Origin: Chrysomallon squamiferum
Lineage: Eukaryota; Mollusca; Gastropoda; Neomphalida; Peltospiridae
Assembly (NCBI GenBank): GCA_012295275.1
Contig: CM022677.1
Location: 15,288,970-15,352,969, forward strand
Direction: 5' to 3'
DNA length: 64,000 nucleotides
Under the pieces are notes generated by a model. The model was given only the letters and a program-made list of their open reading frames with translations. It searched no databases and was not told the origin of the DNA. How positions within the stretch are numbered: position 1 is the first letter of the stretch; each line of letters begins with the position of its first letter. Shown in pieces: positions 10,217-22,673 of this stretch. Both the position numbers and the translations under genes were made by a program.

Positions 10217-10326
10217 CGCGGCGTCCATCCAGCTGAATTTCTGTTTCCTGTCGGAGAACCAGTAACAGTGGCCGTATATCAACACGAAGTTTTCGTTGCA
10301 CGCGAACATTTCAGAGCCCGACACAT
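10217..10326 (-). CDS. C-type lectin, N-terminal exon of the domain
   Basis: The acceptor is CTTTTCAG and the donor GCG/GTTAGT. The 110-nt exon reads, after two leftover bases, VSGSEMFACNENFVLIYGHC and YWFSDRKQKFSWMDAA. The Cys, the CY-x-F-S stretch and the SW-x-x-A motif mark the start of a C-type lectin domain. It joins the exon at 9675-9768 in phase 0. The exon that should carry the signal peptide was not found in the AT-rich DNA upstream, so secretion is inferred only from the family. Confidence 0.8.
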
Positions 10327-10329
10327 CTG

Positions 10330-11045
10330 AAAAGAAAAATAGCTGAAATAAAGAGTCAGACACACAGACAGAACAATGATGTCGCCAATGGTTACCTACA
10401 GAAAGTCCTCTATACGAGTGTGTGTATCTATGTCTGTGTGTGCGCGTATATATACATATACATATATCTATCTATCTATCTATCTATCTATCTGTCTATA
10501 TATATATATATAGATAGATAGATAGGCTCTTATTTAATTCACAGGAAATGCAAATGTTCTGTGAAACTGAATAACGAATGCAAAATGTCTGAAAAAGGTG
10601 TGAGAAACCCTACAGAAAAAGACGTATATGTATATATATATGTATGTATTCTTGAATATGCAACACGAATTTCATAGACGTGTATTTTATTCCAGAAATA
10701 ATTAAAACATTCTGCTTAAAATGAATTATGAATAGAAGACAGCTCGTAGTATGTGCATTGCATTTTCAACACGAAATTTATAAGCGGTTATATTGTTTTA
10801 GTACCGAGTTGAAATGCCAAGTGAAAAGGAATAATGAAAAAAAAAAAAACAACAAAAGAAAAATATATATGTAATGCTTGGTGTAATGTTAAGAAATTAG
10901 ACATTTCCAGAGGGCCGTTATATTCTAGTGTCTGAAGGTGAATAATATATAAGAAATAAATTTTTATATGTGATTTACATTATTTTGTAACGTTAAGAAT
11001 CTTTATTATTTTAAAAAACAAATGGTTCTTCTAAACTACGAGATG
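10330..11045. other. intron or intergenic DNA with a microsatellite hairpin
   Basis: Apart from the (CTAT)n/(ATAG)n inverted repeat at 10465-10525 no feature is recognised. It may be the intron upstream of the lectin domain exons. Confidence 0.4.
10465..10525. repeat. self-complementary (CTAT)n-(TA)n-(GATA)n
   Basis: A TATC run, then TA repeats, then a TAGA run form an inverted repeat able to fold into a long hairpin or cruciform. Confidence 0.8.
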
Positions 11046-11059
11046 AGAATTGTTTCTAT

Positions 11060-11330
11060 TTCATCATCACGTTATCATCATCATTATCATCTTCTTTTTC
11101 TTCATTATCATCTTCTTCTTCTTCTTCATTATCTTTTTCTTCATCATCATCATAATTATTATCAACATCATCTTTGACATCATCATCATCTTCATCATTA
11201 TTATTCATAATAGTAGCAATAATACAGTAGTTGTAGCTGTTGCAGTACTAGTAGCTTTAGCAGTTGTTTTAATATAGTAATATTAATAATAGTAGTAGTA
11301 GTAACAGCAGTAGGAGTAGTTTTATAATAT
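11060..11330. repeat. (TCA/TTC)n and (TAG)n low-complexity tract
   Basis: Imperfect ATC/TTC triplets (11065-11210) pass into TAG/GTA triplets. The open frame here is a repeat translation. Confidence 0.8.
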
Positions 11331-11349
11331 TAGTTGTAATAGTGGTAAT

Positions 11350-12800
<1,451 letters not shown>

Positions 12801-12807
12801 ATATTTT

Positions 12808-13500
12808 TAAGTAATTTCAACTTAAAGATCATCATGTTTCTTCTAATAAAAAATAACCAGATCATGATTAATACAAATACAATTTTAATTCAGTTAACAG
12901 TTTACATTAGAAGTATATTATTATTATTTTAATGTTTTATAAAACAATTCGACTTGCCCCTAATTATTTAATCTTCAATTATGTTTACATTGATTACCCC
13001 CAGCAAACCCTGTTTTAAATAATATAAAAAAAGATAAAGAAAGTTTCTTTTTAAGAAAAATAACAAACAATTCTAATTACTCCATTATATAATGTTCAAT
13101 TATATTAACATTGATTAACCCAGCAAACCCTTGATTTTCCCCTCATTTAAATAATATAAAGAAAAGATAAGACTTTTTTTTACATATACAAAATTCTAAT
13201 TACCCCTAATTACATAAATTTAAATTTATTTACACAATGATTACCCCAGGCAAACCACTGATTTTCCACTGACTTAAATAATATAACAATTAGACCTCTA
13301 TGCACCATCACATTATTTTTGTTTTTTTTCATTTGAGACAGATTTTGTCTTGAAAATGTTGACCTTTCTCTGGTCATGGAAGACTGTGATGTAATAGCAT
13401 TCTGGTGATCTAGTGAACCTTTTCTGAAAATGTGTCTTACAACATTTTCAACTGAAGTGCTGGCTGAGGCAGCTTGAACCTGTTGTCTAGGATCCTACAA
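12808..13500. repeat. segmental duplication, copy 1 (partner 44690-45240)
   Basis: Shared words in the same order include AAGTAATTTCAAC, GATCATCATGTTTCTTCTAA, repeated AATTACCCC, CCCAGCAAACC and the 54-nt exon region with ATTCATTAATAAACTAAACA. The two copies are about 32 kb apart in the same orientation. Confidence 0.8.
13441..13494 (-). CDS. 54-nt cassette exon, copy 1
   Basis: After the acceptor TTTTGTTGTAG the exon reads DPRQQVQAASASTSVENV, then donor GTT/GTAAGA. It is exactly 18 codons in phase 0 at both ends. Its duplicate at 45165-45218 has the same length, phase and acceptor. The frame stays open past the donor for a while. The function is unknown. The amphipathic Gln/Ala stretch could belong to a helical or coiled segment. 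The conserved splice frame in both copies is the main support that it is a real exon. Confidence 0.5.
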
Positions 13501-14340
13501 CAAAATATAATATTCATTAATAAACTAAACATAAAATAAAGTGCAACTAGCATTTGTTGTCAAGTTAATGAAGAAATAAAATGTGGGTATACTTTTTTTT
13601 TTTAATATGTATAATAATAAAAGCAGAAATATAGCAAGTCCAGTTAAAATGGAAACACATGAGTGAAAGCTACTAAAACTACAAAAGTAAAGAGCTGCAA
13701 TCCACACTCCAGACTGAAGCTTGGAATTCCCTAACCAAACTGATTTACTAAAATCAACCATTACTAAAATACACCACGCCATTAATGTAAATTAAATAAC
13801 AATAAATCATTTCTAAAACAAATATTTGTAAGTTCAGTGCTCATTTTCTTTATTTTCAGTAACTTATCAAACCATTTCATAAATTCAAATAAAATAATTT
13901 TATTTGAGGTAAACATCACATAGCAAGAAGAAAAATAAAAATATTACTGCAATTCAAAATAATGTACTTGTTTGTAATTGTTACTAATTTTAAACCTAAT
14001 TGAGTCAAGAGGAAAAAATAAAAAATAAAACTAATAATTATGGAACAGAAACCAACAATGGTAAAAAAATAAAAAAATAAAAAATAAAAAATAATAATAA
14101 GTATGTCCAAAATATATATATATACTTTTCCTGGACACTTGATATCTCTATTTTGTGGGATTCCCTGTTACCTAGTGGAGTAAAATAAATAAATAATAAA
14201 ATGATATGTGTATCATTTAAGTTTTAAATAAATAAAAAAAATTGATGTCTTTATTTTTAATTTTAAATTTTCATTATTATTATTATTATTTTTTTTTTTT
14301 ATGAAGATAAAAACAGAAAATTCTTTTAGAAATGACTCAC

Positions 14341-14443
14341 CAATATCAGTGTCCTGTAAATGCTCAAAGTGGTCCTCTTAAACTAAATGAACATCATAAT
14401 CCACATTCTCCGACAGGAACAGGGCATCATCATGTGATTTCCA
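14341..14443 (-). pseudogene. small exon with one in-frame stop
   Basis: The acceptor is GTTTTCAG and the donor ATTG/GTGAGT. The 103-nt exon reads WKSHDDALFLSENVDYDVHL, V, stop, EDHFEHLQDTDI in a single frame. The TAA at 14378-14380 sits where a CAA (Gln) would fit. I do not recognise the domain. It lies between the TSP1 exons and the 54-nt exon on the same strand and may be part of the same gene. Confidence 0.45.
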
Positions 14444-14947
14444 CTGAAAACTTCAACAAAAACATTGATAAAAGACAAATATTTTACATTATTCAAATAG
14501 TTGTAAATTCTGTAAATAAAATAGTGAAATAAATAGTGTTCATCAGTCTGATGAGATATTCTTCAGGCTGAAAGTTAACATAAGTTAATGTATTAGGAAA
14601 GGAAAGACGTGTAAAAGAATTAAATCAAAATATTGATAACTAGAACAGTATGTTTACATTGTAAAAAGATGCTTTACAGAAAAATATTAAATCAACTGGA
14701 ATGGTAAAGTACATTATATTTGTTATTTTAATAAATACTTACTTCAAGCTGGTCACTAATGCTAAAATAGATGAAATCTAAAATAAAGAAAAAATATTTT
14801 ATTTGAGAACATACACAGCATGTTTTTGTTTTTTACTATTTTTAATATTTAAAAGGAACTAACTACACAGATAATGAAAAAGAAACCCTGTTTCTAAAAT
14901 ATGAAGTGACACCCTTTTAAATAAGCAACCAAATTTTTTGTTTTAAG

Positions 14948-15042
14948 ATGTATCAGGCATGGATCTTCAGCTAGATTGTTAAATAACCTTATACCAGTCT
15001 GTGTAGCAGATCCACATGTTGCAGACCAGGCACCATAAACAA
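14948..15042 (-). pseudogene. thrombospondin type 1 repeat fragment
   Basis: The minus strand reads VYGAWSATCGSATQTGIR and then LFNNLAEDPC. GAWS, TCG and the spaced Thr/Arg are TSP1 landmarks, but the WSxW-x-C spacing is shortened and the C-terminal cysteines are missing. It follows two other TSP1 pieces at 15.3-15.45 and 16.07-16.23 kb. It is probably a decayed module of an extracellular TSP1 protein. Confidence 0.5.
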
Positions 15043-15281
15043 AAGCACTAAAAATATATACATTATAACTTCAGAATTGTGCTGTCTAATGGTTTACTAT
15101 TGTTATTATCAATAAACCTAATGTAATTCATTGGCCTTAAAGTTCCACCAAATCATTAACAACTGAATTTTAGAGAAATCATTAAATAAATATTTTATTA
15201 TTTGAGTCATTTTTCACTTTTATAGGTAGAGAAGTAATTTTATTCCTGAGATTATTTAGTGACAACACCTTTTCTCACAAA

Positions 15282-15454
15282 CTAGAGATTGTTATTTATT
15301 GTCATCTTAGAATAGATGACTAAATTCTTCACAGGAAACAACATGCCTCCATTCGTGCCTGTTCTTTTCTCAGATCTTATTCTAGTGCTTCTACCACATG
15401 TTACACTACAACTACCCAGTCTCTGAAGTGACCATGCAGACCAAGCACCATCAA
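15282..15454 (-). pseudogene. thrombospondin type 1 repeat exon, degraded at its 3' end
   Basis: The acceptor is TTTCATGCTTACAG. In phase 1 the exon reads (V)DGAWSAWSLQRLGSCSVTCG, then RSTRIRSEKRTGTNGG. This is a clear TSP1 start: WSxW, CSVTCG, then a basic stretch and NGG. After NGG the expected cysteines and donor are lost and the frame stops at 15282. TSP1 modules act outside the cell, usually binding glycans or other proteins. Phase 1 at the acceptor matches the phase-1 donor of the exon at 16065-16232, the usual arrangement for TSP1 exons. Confidence 0.6.
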
Positions 15455-15499
15455 CTGTAAGCATGAAACTGAAGAATAAATAAACAAAAAAATAAATAT

Positions 15500-15900
15500 A
15501 TAAATAAATAAGTTTTCAATTGTTCTACTAGTACAGTATAGTTTGCTGCTGTCAATAAATGAGTTGGTGAGGATGCAATTCCAAGACAGATTATTGATCA
15601 GGCATACAAAATTATATGAATTAATGTTATAATGATCATGTTATAAGACTGGTTATTGATCAGCTATACAAAATTATCTATTAATTAATGTTATACTGAT
15701 CATGTTATAAGGCAGGTTATTGATCAAAAGTAATTAGACCTGAAAGTATTTGTATAAATTGTTTAACAACTATAAAGTGTTTGACAAGAGAAATATATAT
15801 AATTATTTAAAATTATATTACAAAGTTAATTTTAAAAATCTCTAATAATGCTCACAGCAGGCACTGGATTGGAAAATGGTTAATAAACAAATACAAAAAT
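15500..15900. other. AT-rich intron-like DNA with a diverged direct repeat
   Basis: A segment containing TTATTGATCAG, TACAAAATTAT and TTAATGTTATA...GATCATGTTATAA occurs twice (about 15590-15645 and 15650-15715). No coding sequence is seen. Confidence 0.5.
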
Positions 15901-16064
15901 AAATAAAAGAAATACATACTTAATTTGTGTGTGTGTGTGTGTTGTGTTTATGCAAATGTGTACACCAACACACACACAATGAAAACACAAAACACAGAGA
16001 GATTCATATATATTACATTTATATATATATATATATCACATATCATAAATATTCAGAAGCTTAC

Positions 16065-16232
16065 CTCTATCACTCAGTGCACTGGTACAGCTTTCAGTGA
16101 TTGTAGTTTGTCTATCTCCACTACACTGACTTCCACCATTAGCTGGTGTTGGGCTTGTACAAGTTCTTAGTAATGTCACAGTTCTGTAACAGTTTGACTC
16201 ACTGGTCTGTACATTTTGTCATCCCACATCCA
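16065..16232 (-). pseudogene. thrombospondin type 1 repeat exon with one nonsense codon
   Basis: The acceptor is TTGTTTTCAG and the donor AGAG/GTAAGC. The length of 168 nt and phase 1-1 are typical of a TSP1 exon. Apart from a TGA at 16219-16221, where a Trp codon TGG would fit, one frame is open: SNCYRTVTLLRTCTSPTPAN, then GGSQCSGDRQTTITESCTSA. TCTSPTPANGGxxC is the TSP1 signature. The following TSP1 exon at 15454 continues in phase. Confidence 0.6.
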
Positions 16233-16334
16233 CTGAAAACAACAAACAAAAAATATAAATATATATTTCTTCATCAAAATTTATCAAATACAAATGATTT
16301 AAATTATCAAACCATTTTTATTATAGTTCAGTTT

Positions 16335-16478
16335 CTTAGAGCAGGGCTGTCAATGGAGTCCACTGCAGGAGGACAAGCGTTTGTCAAATGCAACTGTGAA
16401 GTGAAAAAAAGCTGTCAAACAAAATGTTTCAAGAACAATTCAAGATGTTACTCAAGTTTGAACTGCTGTCATAAATAG
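16335..16478 (+). pseudogene. relic of CXC-like integrase C-terminal tail (copy 2)
   Basis: It is nearly identical to 4185-4338: STAGGQAFVKCNCEVKKSC and CYSSLNCC before a stop. It shares the same loss of cysteines, so the copies were duplicated after the element had decayed or both come from the same non-autonomous element. No integrase core is nearby. Confidence 0.5.
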
Positions 16479-16539
16479 AACACTACTTGTGATTTGTTTC
16501 AAAATAGATGTTTTCATGGAACTGGAAATCATTCTTTTT

Positions 16540-16665
16540 CATTCAGTGATTTTGCCTAATGACTATTTCAGTAATTTGGCCTAATTCCTATAAATTTTAC
16601 TCATTAGGACAAAATCCTGATTGTCTTAGGTATGCTAAACATTTCAACCAGTAGGGCAAATCATT
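16540..16665. repeat. inverted-repeat element with ATTAGGCC ends (copy 2)
   Basis: The reverse complement carries CCTAATGAGTAAAATTT, AGGAATTAGGCCAAAT and TAGTCATTAGGC, matching 3338-3425 in the opposite orientation. Confidence 0.5.
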
Positions 16666-16737
16666 AGTTTGACAGATTGACTGTAACATAAACATTAAAT
16701 TGACAGCCACTCTTCAAAAAACTCACAACCACATTTT

Positions 16738-16739
16738 CC

Positions 16740-16775
<36 letters not shown>

Positions 16776-17590
16776 CACAAACACAGAAACACACACATTT
16801 CCCTTCACATACACACAACATACCCATTCTCTCTGTAACAAAACATATACTCAACTTACACACCTATATACAACACCTATTTCTATGTTACCATATATAT
16901 AAGTTTATATATTTTTATTTTATCTATCTGCTCACATTCTGATCTATAAAAATAACCATCTATGAATCATCCGTCCATCTCCCTGGCTACCTCCTTGCAT
17001 AACGATTAGTTGCCTCTGTCTTTCTGTATGTCATTTATGACATAAGCACACTTTCATTCATACACATTCTAGCACATTAAACATATGTACCTGCTCTTCC
17101 ATATAGATGTGGTTACCACTTATCTACCTATCCACCACTCTGCATTTCTCTTTGTGTCTATATATCAACCTGTTGAGTATCTATATATCAACCTGTTGAG
17201 TAACTATCTACACACATACCTACCTGTCTATCAACCTATTTGCTAGTTCTATCTTATCTAGTTTGTTTTTATTTTCTCCATGCAAGAATATTCCAATCCA
17301 TCTATTTTCTACCCAACTCACTGCCTATCTACATATCTATGCCTACATACCTACATTACAACCTATATTTCTGTCTGTCCATCTACAAACACACTCTGTC
17401 TATAAAACTTTATTTAGTTTCTCTTTCACTGTCCAAATTAGTTGTTATTATCATTGTATCTTCCTCTCTATCAGTTTATCTAGGGTCTGTCTTCTGTCTG
17501 TCTGTCTATCTATATTTTATTATTCCATTTTCTTACACCTGCCTAACTATGTCAACCTTCTGTTTTTCATGCAGTCTGTATAATCTGTGT
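16738..17590. repeat. (CA)n then CTATCTAC-rich low-complexity DNA
   Basis: A CA run at 16743-16772 is followed by CA-rich and then by CTAT/CTAC/ATCT-rich words up to about 17590. Long open frames here are caused by the repeat composition. Confidence 0.7.
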
Positions 17591-17621
17591 ATCAATCCAT
17601 CATCTGTCTTTCTATCCATCT

Positions 17622-18042
17622 GTGCATCTGTTACTGGATATTGTTAAATTTATTATTAAAGTTAAAAAACACATATTTATCACTTAAATTTTCAATAAAC
17701 AATCAGCTTCTTTTTAAAGTACCTCTCACATTTAATTATCTGGTATACATTTACCTTCACCCTAATATATTTATTTAAAAAGAGCACTTACCTGGAAACC
17801 CATCCGTATTTCTCCATGTCTACTGGGCTAATTGTTTAGAATAAAAGTTAGTATAACCTTTACACCTCTTCTTTTCAGTATCAATCTGTGTGTAGATAAT
17901 AAAGCATCTCCTTAATTTCAGGATTCTCACTTCTTCCTTTTAAATAAAAAGTAAAAAAAGACATTAATGTTCACGTCTCATTATGCACTGATCTCTTTAT
18001 AAAGTAAAAACTGAAATCTAATGTGCTGCTTCCAAAAACTTT
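17622..18042. repeat. duplicated block, copy 2
   Basis: It matches 4345-4785 in the same orientation. On the minus strand it has a possible 36-nt micro-exon bounded by AACAATTAG and TTTCCAG/GTAAGT (about 17792-17827). In the other copy the acceptor is changed, so the exon call is weak. Confidence 0.75.
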
Positions 18043-18079
18043 CTCTCTCACTGTCCAAATTAGTTCTATTATCTTTCTG

Positions 18080-18640
18080 TCTGAGTATTATCTCTCTAAA
18101 TGAAAGTGTATGATTAATAAAAAAATTCAGAGATTATTTATCAAATTATGTAATTAAGAATATGTCAGATTAATTATAAACGCTGTATTACAATAAGAGG
18201 CAATTTCAGTATCTTTATTTTATAAGGGTTGGTCAGAAGTTAAATATTAGTATTACAGCACAGACTCTATTGATAATTACAGATGTACTTTACTTAAGAT
18301 GTATGATAACATTACGCTGCCTTAAAAAGAACAATTCTAATGAAATTAAATAGAATAGCGTCAAAAATATATATGAAGCTTCTGTTTTTACAGAAACAAA
18401 GATATTAAGGTGTTATTACTGTTGTTGTTGTTGCTGTTATTTAGCTGTTGTCAAAGGGAGGAAATAAAATAACATGTTAATCTTTTTTGTTCTCAGCTAA
18501 TCAGTACAAATTTTGTGATTCCAGGGAATTAACTCTGAGATTTTTAAATGTAACCTGTACGATATTAATAAAATATGAGATTAACATTTCTCAACATACT
18601 TAACTGTAAATATCACTGCTCAACATATATACATATGTAC
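18080..18640 (+). repeat. dispersed repeat, copy 1
   Basis: It shares in order with 38050-38880: AAATTATGTAATTAAGAATAT, GAGAATAGCGTCAAA-like words, AAGCTTC-GTTTTTACAGAAA, CTCAGCTAATCAGTACA and GAGATTAACATTTCTCAACA. Part of it is present inverted at 19650-20110. I see no coding capacity. Confidence 0.75.
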
Positions 18641-18969
18641 GTACGTATGTATGTATGTATCTTTTGAAATACATAATTAGTATATTATGAAATAATAAAT
18701 GCGCAGGCACTTGCTGTTTAAGATATTTCTTGTTTCTCTTCGGTCGCTGAGTAGACTTTTCACGTTGCACTCGGATGTTTTTCAGATACGATGGAGTGCA
18801 CCTCCGTGTTTGTGACATAAAGGTCACTTAATTCTCACAATTTTTATTTTTATTTTTATTAAGTATTATTCATACTTCTCATTATTCTCTAGCACTTTTT
18901 ACTAATTATTCCTCAAATTTTCTGAGCGAGCGCATCACCTATTAAAATATATTGTTGTCATTTCTATTA

Positions 18970-19300
18970 ATTTCACTGACATTCCCGTGGTATGGCAATT
19001 GTTCCTGACATTACTGATGTGCTCCTTTTCGTTTTTTATTTGCTGTTATTCTTATTGTCTGACCGTGCCCATCCTATGTTAAAATGTATGATTACTATGT
19101 TTATTAATGTGCCGTCGCTACCATCGTAACGGCATTGTTCTCAACATTCTCGGTGTACTTCACCTTATTTTTTTGCCTATTATTAACTATTGCAATCAGT
19201 GTCCACATCCCACATTAAAAAATATCATTACTCTTTCTATTAATGATGCCGTCATTGGCATCGTTCCAGCATTGTTCTTAACGTCTTTGTGTACGTCTCA
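18970..19300 (+). repeat. degenerate tandem repeat of about 130 bp, three units
   Basis: Three diverged units begin near 18985, 19112 and 19252. Each has GCATTGTTC-like and ACATTC/TTAACGTC words, then TATTA...CCCATCC/CCACATCCCA...TTAAAAAATAT...ATTACT. It is more CG-containing than its flanks. The frame at 19107-19391 is open but shows no domain. Confidence 0.5.
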
Positions 19301-19649
19301 TTACTGGGTGCTGAAAGGTAAGATTAATGTTCATGAGACAGACACACACAGATACAGAGACCAGCATATCGTAAATTATATTAGAGAGTAAAATGAAAAT
19401 TTCAAGTAAGAACGTAGATTGTAGAGAATACCTGTATTTTGGGAGATATAGAGATTATTTTCAGTTTATTTTGATTATTATTATTATTATTATTATTTAT
19501 AAAAAAAATAGAAGAAAACTTAAATGATATTCCATTATGTATACAAAGTTATCATGTTTTTTTGTTTTGTTTTTAATTTTTTTGTAAACGAGTGCTGTAT
19601 ACACTATATATCCCATAGTTTTAAATAAGTAAAAATAAGGTAATATTTT

Positions 19650-20110
19650 TAATTAAGGATACCGCTATTTACACGAATAAATTATATAACATCACATAAT
19701 TATAAACAAGAAAAAATAAGTGTCAGTTTTACTGAAGGATCACGCTATTTACACTGATAATTTTACCACCGAGTTATAAAAATACATTTTAAAAACGTGA
19801 GCACTTTTTAGTATTTACATTTCTGCTTATTCATAACTTCAGTGCAAGTTGTATTGTGTAATATACTTCATATTTCAGATTACACCCTAACTTCTCCTTT
19901 TACATAAGAAATCAATATATCCGCTCCCCAGTAATTATCAATATGTCAGTGAAGCAGACACCATGTTTGTCAAAGTCCTCTCTTTGTCAACAGTACAACA
20001 ATAATAACAATAATAACACCTTAATATCGCGCCTTCTCACCTATTTATTTATTTATTTATTTATATAAAAAAGGAAGCTTCCTGTATATTTTTGACGCTA
20101 TACTTGTAGA
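19650..20110 (-). repeat. dispersed repeat, inverted copy
   Basis: The reverse complement matches 18190-18455 and 38230-38520, including TATAGCGTCAAAAATATA, GGAAGCTTCC, TTAAGGTG and GACAAAGAGAGGACTTTGAC. It lies just 3' of the RING exon. Confidence 0.7.
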
Positions 20111-20301
20111 TTCTTTATTTATTTATTTATTTTAATTTTGTCTCTCTGTTTTGGCTCGGGTTTTGTGACATCAGTTGTGAAGACTGTGTTATTCACGTTC
20201 CTACACAAAGTAGCTGAAAGTTTCGTAAAGGGAGTTTGCATTCTTAAAATCTTTTAAAGTCACTTCATCTGGTGAAACTGATAATTTAATAAGTAAGAGT
20301 T

Positions 20302-20625
20302 TCATACGTTGTGCATGATGGTCGTGAATCTTTCAGAGCAAACTGGACAATTTCTTCTGCTTCTTGACCACCTCTCCAAACAGCTGAAACAAAATTCATG
20401 TAAACACGTGTCTGCATGACATTTATCTAAAAATTCTTCTGAACACAAAGAACAAGTAGGTGACTCATCTGATTCAGGCTGTTGTGTTGATTCAGCAGTG
20501 GTGAGTGATGCTGATGTAGACGTCCCTGGTCTTTCTCCACGTGATAAATAAATAATAACTGACATTAAGAAAACACTTCTTATTAAAAACACTTCAATAA
20601 AAACAACAAAGATAAAGATCACAGT
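20302..20625 (-). CDS. transmembrane helix plus C-terminal TOPORS-like RING finger (terminal exon)
   Basis: The acceptor is GTTTTTGTTTTCAG. The exon reads TVIFIFVVFIEVFLIRSVFL then MSVIIYL, a clear membrane-spanning helix. A Ser/Thr/Glu-rich linker of about 30 residues follows, then a C3HC4-type RING: CSLC, then CHADTCLHEFCFSCLERW, then NCPVC. It ends with ERFTTIMHNV and a stop at 20302-20304. The last motif, Phe-x-x-Ile-x-His-x-Val after the final CPxC pair, is what I know from TOPORS and ICP0-like RING domains. RING domains recruit E2 enzymes, so this is a probable membrane-anchored ubiquitin ligase. The frame is intact. No poly(A) signal was verified. The preceding recognised exon ends with two extra bases, so the junction to it is unresolved. 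Confidence 0.8.
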   Translation of the reverse strand, partial: TVIFIFVVFIEVFLIRSVFLMSVIIYLSRGERPGTSTSASLTTAESTQQPESDESPTCSLCSEEFLDKCHADTCLHEFCFSCLERWSRSRRNCPVCSERFTTIMHNV

Positions 20626-21412
20626 CTGAAAACAAAAACGAATAAAAATATGATTTCCTTTATAAACTTTGATCTGTGTATTTTATCAGCACATGACTAT
20701 CAGTATCAGTGTTTGTGAATTAACAGAATATCTTATCATGTTATTCTGTGTAGGTGTATCAGAATATTTTATCATGTTATCCTTTGTATCAGAAAATGTT
20801 GAATAGAGTATTAAAAAAAATTATACAAACAGGTATAAAGTATTATTTTCTATATCAGAACACTGGATAGAGGCAACAATCATCAGTTAAGTTGTATGGT
20901 TGAAATTAACATTCTTTGTATCAGAAAATGTTCTATAGAGCATTTTTAAAATCATTTTCTATGAAGTAGAATTGACATTCATTCATTCATTCCAAACATT
21001 CATTCATTCATTCATTCATACAGTTTGTAAAAACAATGGTTATCAAAAATCTCACAGTTATTTAAAGATAAGCTTTCATCCCTGTCCATTTCACAAAAAG
21101 AACTGACATAATTTTATGAGCACATGATACCGATACACATAATTACAAATGAAAGGATTTTTTTTAATTTTTAATTTTTTTTTATCTGTTACCATTATTT
21201 TATTATTTTTTATTTATTTATTTATTTATTTATTTATTTTTGTTATATGTGAGCCTTTCAATGTGCATCAAGGCAAAAACCAACTACTCTGTTTAAAGCT
21301 TATCTTTAAATAATTATGCATATACACTTTATGAACAGGGAAAGACAATGAAAGAGAAAATCAGAAATGCTAGTGAGAGAGAAATAAAAATATTATGACA
21401 TCATCACTATAC

Positions 21413-21501
21413 CTGACTTTTGCCTCCAGTTCTGTACTTTTAACATCATCAACTTTTCTGTTAATTCTTGACACTATGAATGGCTGTCCAAATATCTCAG
21501 C
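21413..21501 (-). CDS. exon upstream of the membrane-RING exon
   Basis: The acceptor is GTTATCTAG and the donor GTCAG/GTATAG, 89 nt. The exon reads AEIFGQPFIVSRINRKVDDV and then KSTELEAKV in the only open frame. It starts in phase 0, matching the exon at 22023-22118. The end (two extra bases) does not match the RING exon in phase 0. Use of the weaker GTCAGG donor six bases earlier would join it in frame, or a small exon may be missing. No known domain is recognised. Confidence 0.6.
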
Positions 21502-22022
21502 CTAGATAACAATAAACACGTTTCTTAAAATTATTCATATTAATCATTGTTAGTGTTAAAGAACAATGTTGCAGTTGAGAGAAATATTTACGGAAAAAAT
21601 TGTCAAATCAGATGGATATTTACCGATTATACATAGACTTAGATAGACACAGGTAGATTATATAGATAGACAAGCAAAGTTACATATAGTCACAGACTTA
21701 AAGACAGACATCATGTTAGAAAGACAGACAAATATAAAACAAAATACAAACATACATAGATATATTTATTTAGAATGTAAAAGTATTTAGAGACTGGTAG
21801 ATATTGGGTAGATAGGTAGGTTGATGATGTAGACCAACAGACAGACAGACAGACAGGTTACTGTAGACATACACTGGTAAATAGATATATAGTTTGCAGA
21901 TGTAACAATAACACACACACACACAGACAGAAAGAGCGACAGACCGACAGATTGGGAGTAGTAGGTAAAACAAATGACATTTATATATAATTAATCAAAT
22001 ATTGATGATTTAAATGGAATAC

Positions 22023-22118
22023 CTCTACTCTGTTGTAGTAATCTATAGCCTTGTCTACAGATACACAATCAGACATCAGTATCCATGCTATTCCACTGTT
22101 TAAACAAGTAACTGGATC
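22023..22118 (-). CDS. small exon of the membrane-RING gene model
   Basis: The acceptor is GAATTTTCCAG and the donor GTAGAG/GTATTC. The 96 nt are exactly 32 codons: DPVTCLNSGIAWILMSDCVS, then VDKAIDYYNRVE. It holds two cysteines and fits an extracellular or luminal segment ahead of the membrane helix. It is in phase 0 at both ends and fully open. The family is not recognised. Confidence 0.6.
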
Positions 22119-22139
22119 CTGGAAAATTCAAGCAGTAGT

Positions 22140-22198
22140 AGTAGTAATAGTAGTAGTAGAGGTAGTTTGTAGTAGTAGTAGTAGTAGTAGCAGCAGTG

Positions 22199-22244
<46 letters not shown>

Positions 22245-22275
22245 CAGTGGTAGTATTAGTAGTAGTAGTAATAAG
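22140..22275. repeat. (AGT)n microsatellite
   Basis: GTA/AGT triplets with CAG interruptions start directly upstream of the exon ending at 22118, inside an intron of the minus-strand model. Confidence 0.9.
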
Positions 22276-22673
22276 ACATTATAATAAAACTAATAATAAG
22301 AAGAAAAGCAATAGTAATATTAATAATAATTGTAATAAGACAAATAAAATAATATATGAATAATAATAATAATAATAAGATATTACATTAAATCAACAAC
22401 AAAAAAGTGTGATTTCAACGACTGTTTATATGTGAGAAGGAAATTATCATTCTAAAGTTTATCATTCTAAAGCTTAACATACATTATTAAAAAGACTATT
22501 TTTTTACCCTTTCCAGGCTAAAATCTTTGGGAAGAAATATCTCAGTCATTGAAAATTATTATACATTATCAATGAATTATACTTTAACAATGTTTTAATA
22601 CTGACTTTATTTATCTGGATATGAGGGTAACATAAGCAGCAAAAATAACATTAAAAAAGACTAAATCCTTTAC

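Noticed and set aside
17240-17647. 135-residue plus-strand frame rich in Ser, Leu, Tyr and Cys
   Set aside because: The DNA is CTAT/CTAC/TCTG-like low complexity, overlapping frames are also open, and no domain is seen.
18600-18818. Basic minus-strand frame from an ATG at 18818 (contains MSQTRRCTPSYLKNIRVQRE)
   Set aside because: It has ATG and a basic stretch but no splice partner or domain, and its 3' half is repeat-derived. Kept only as a note.
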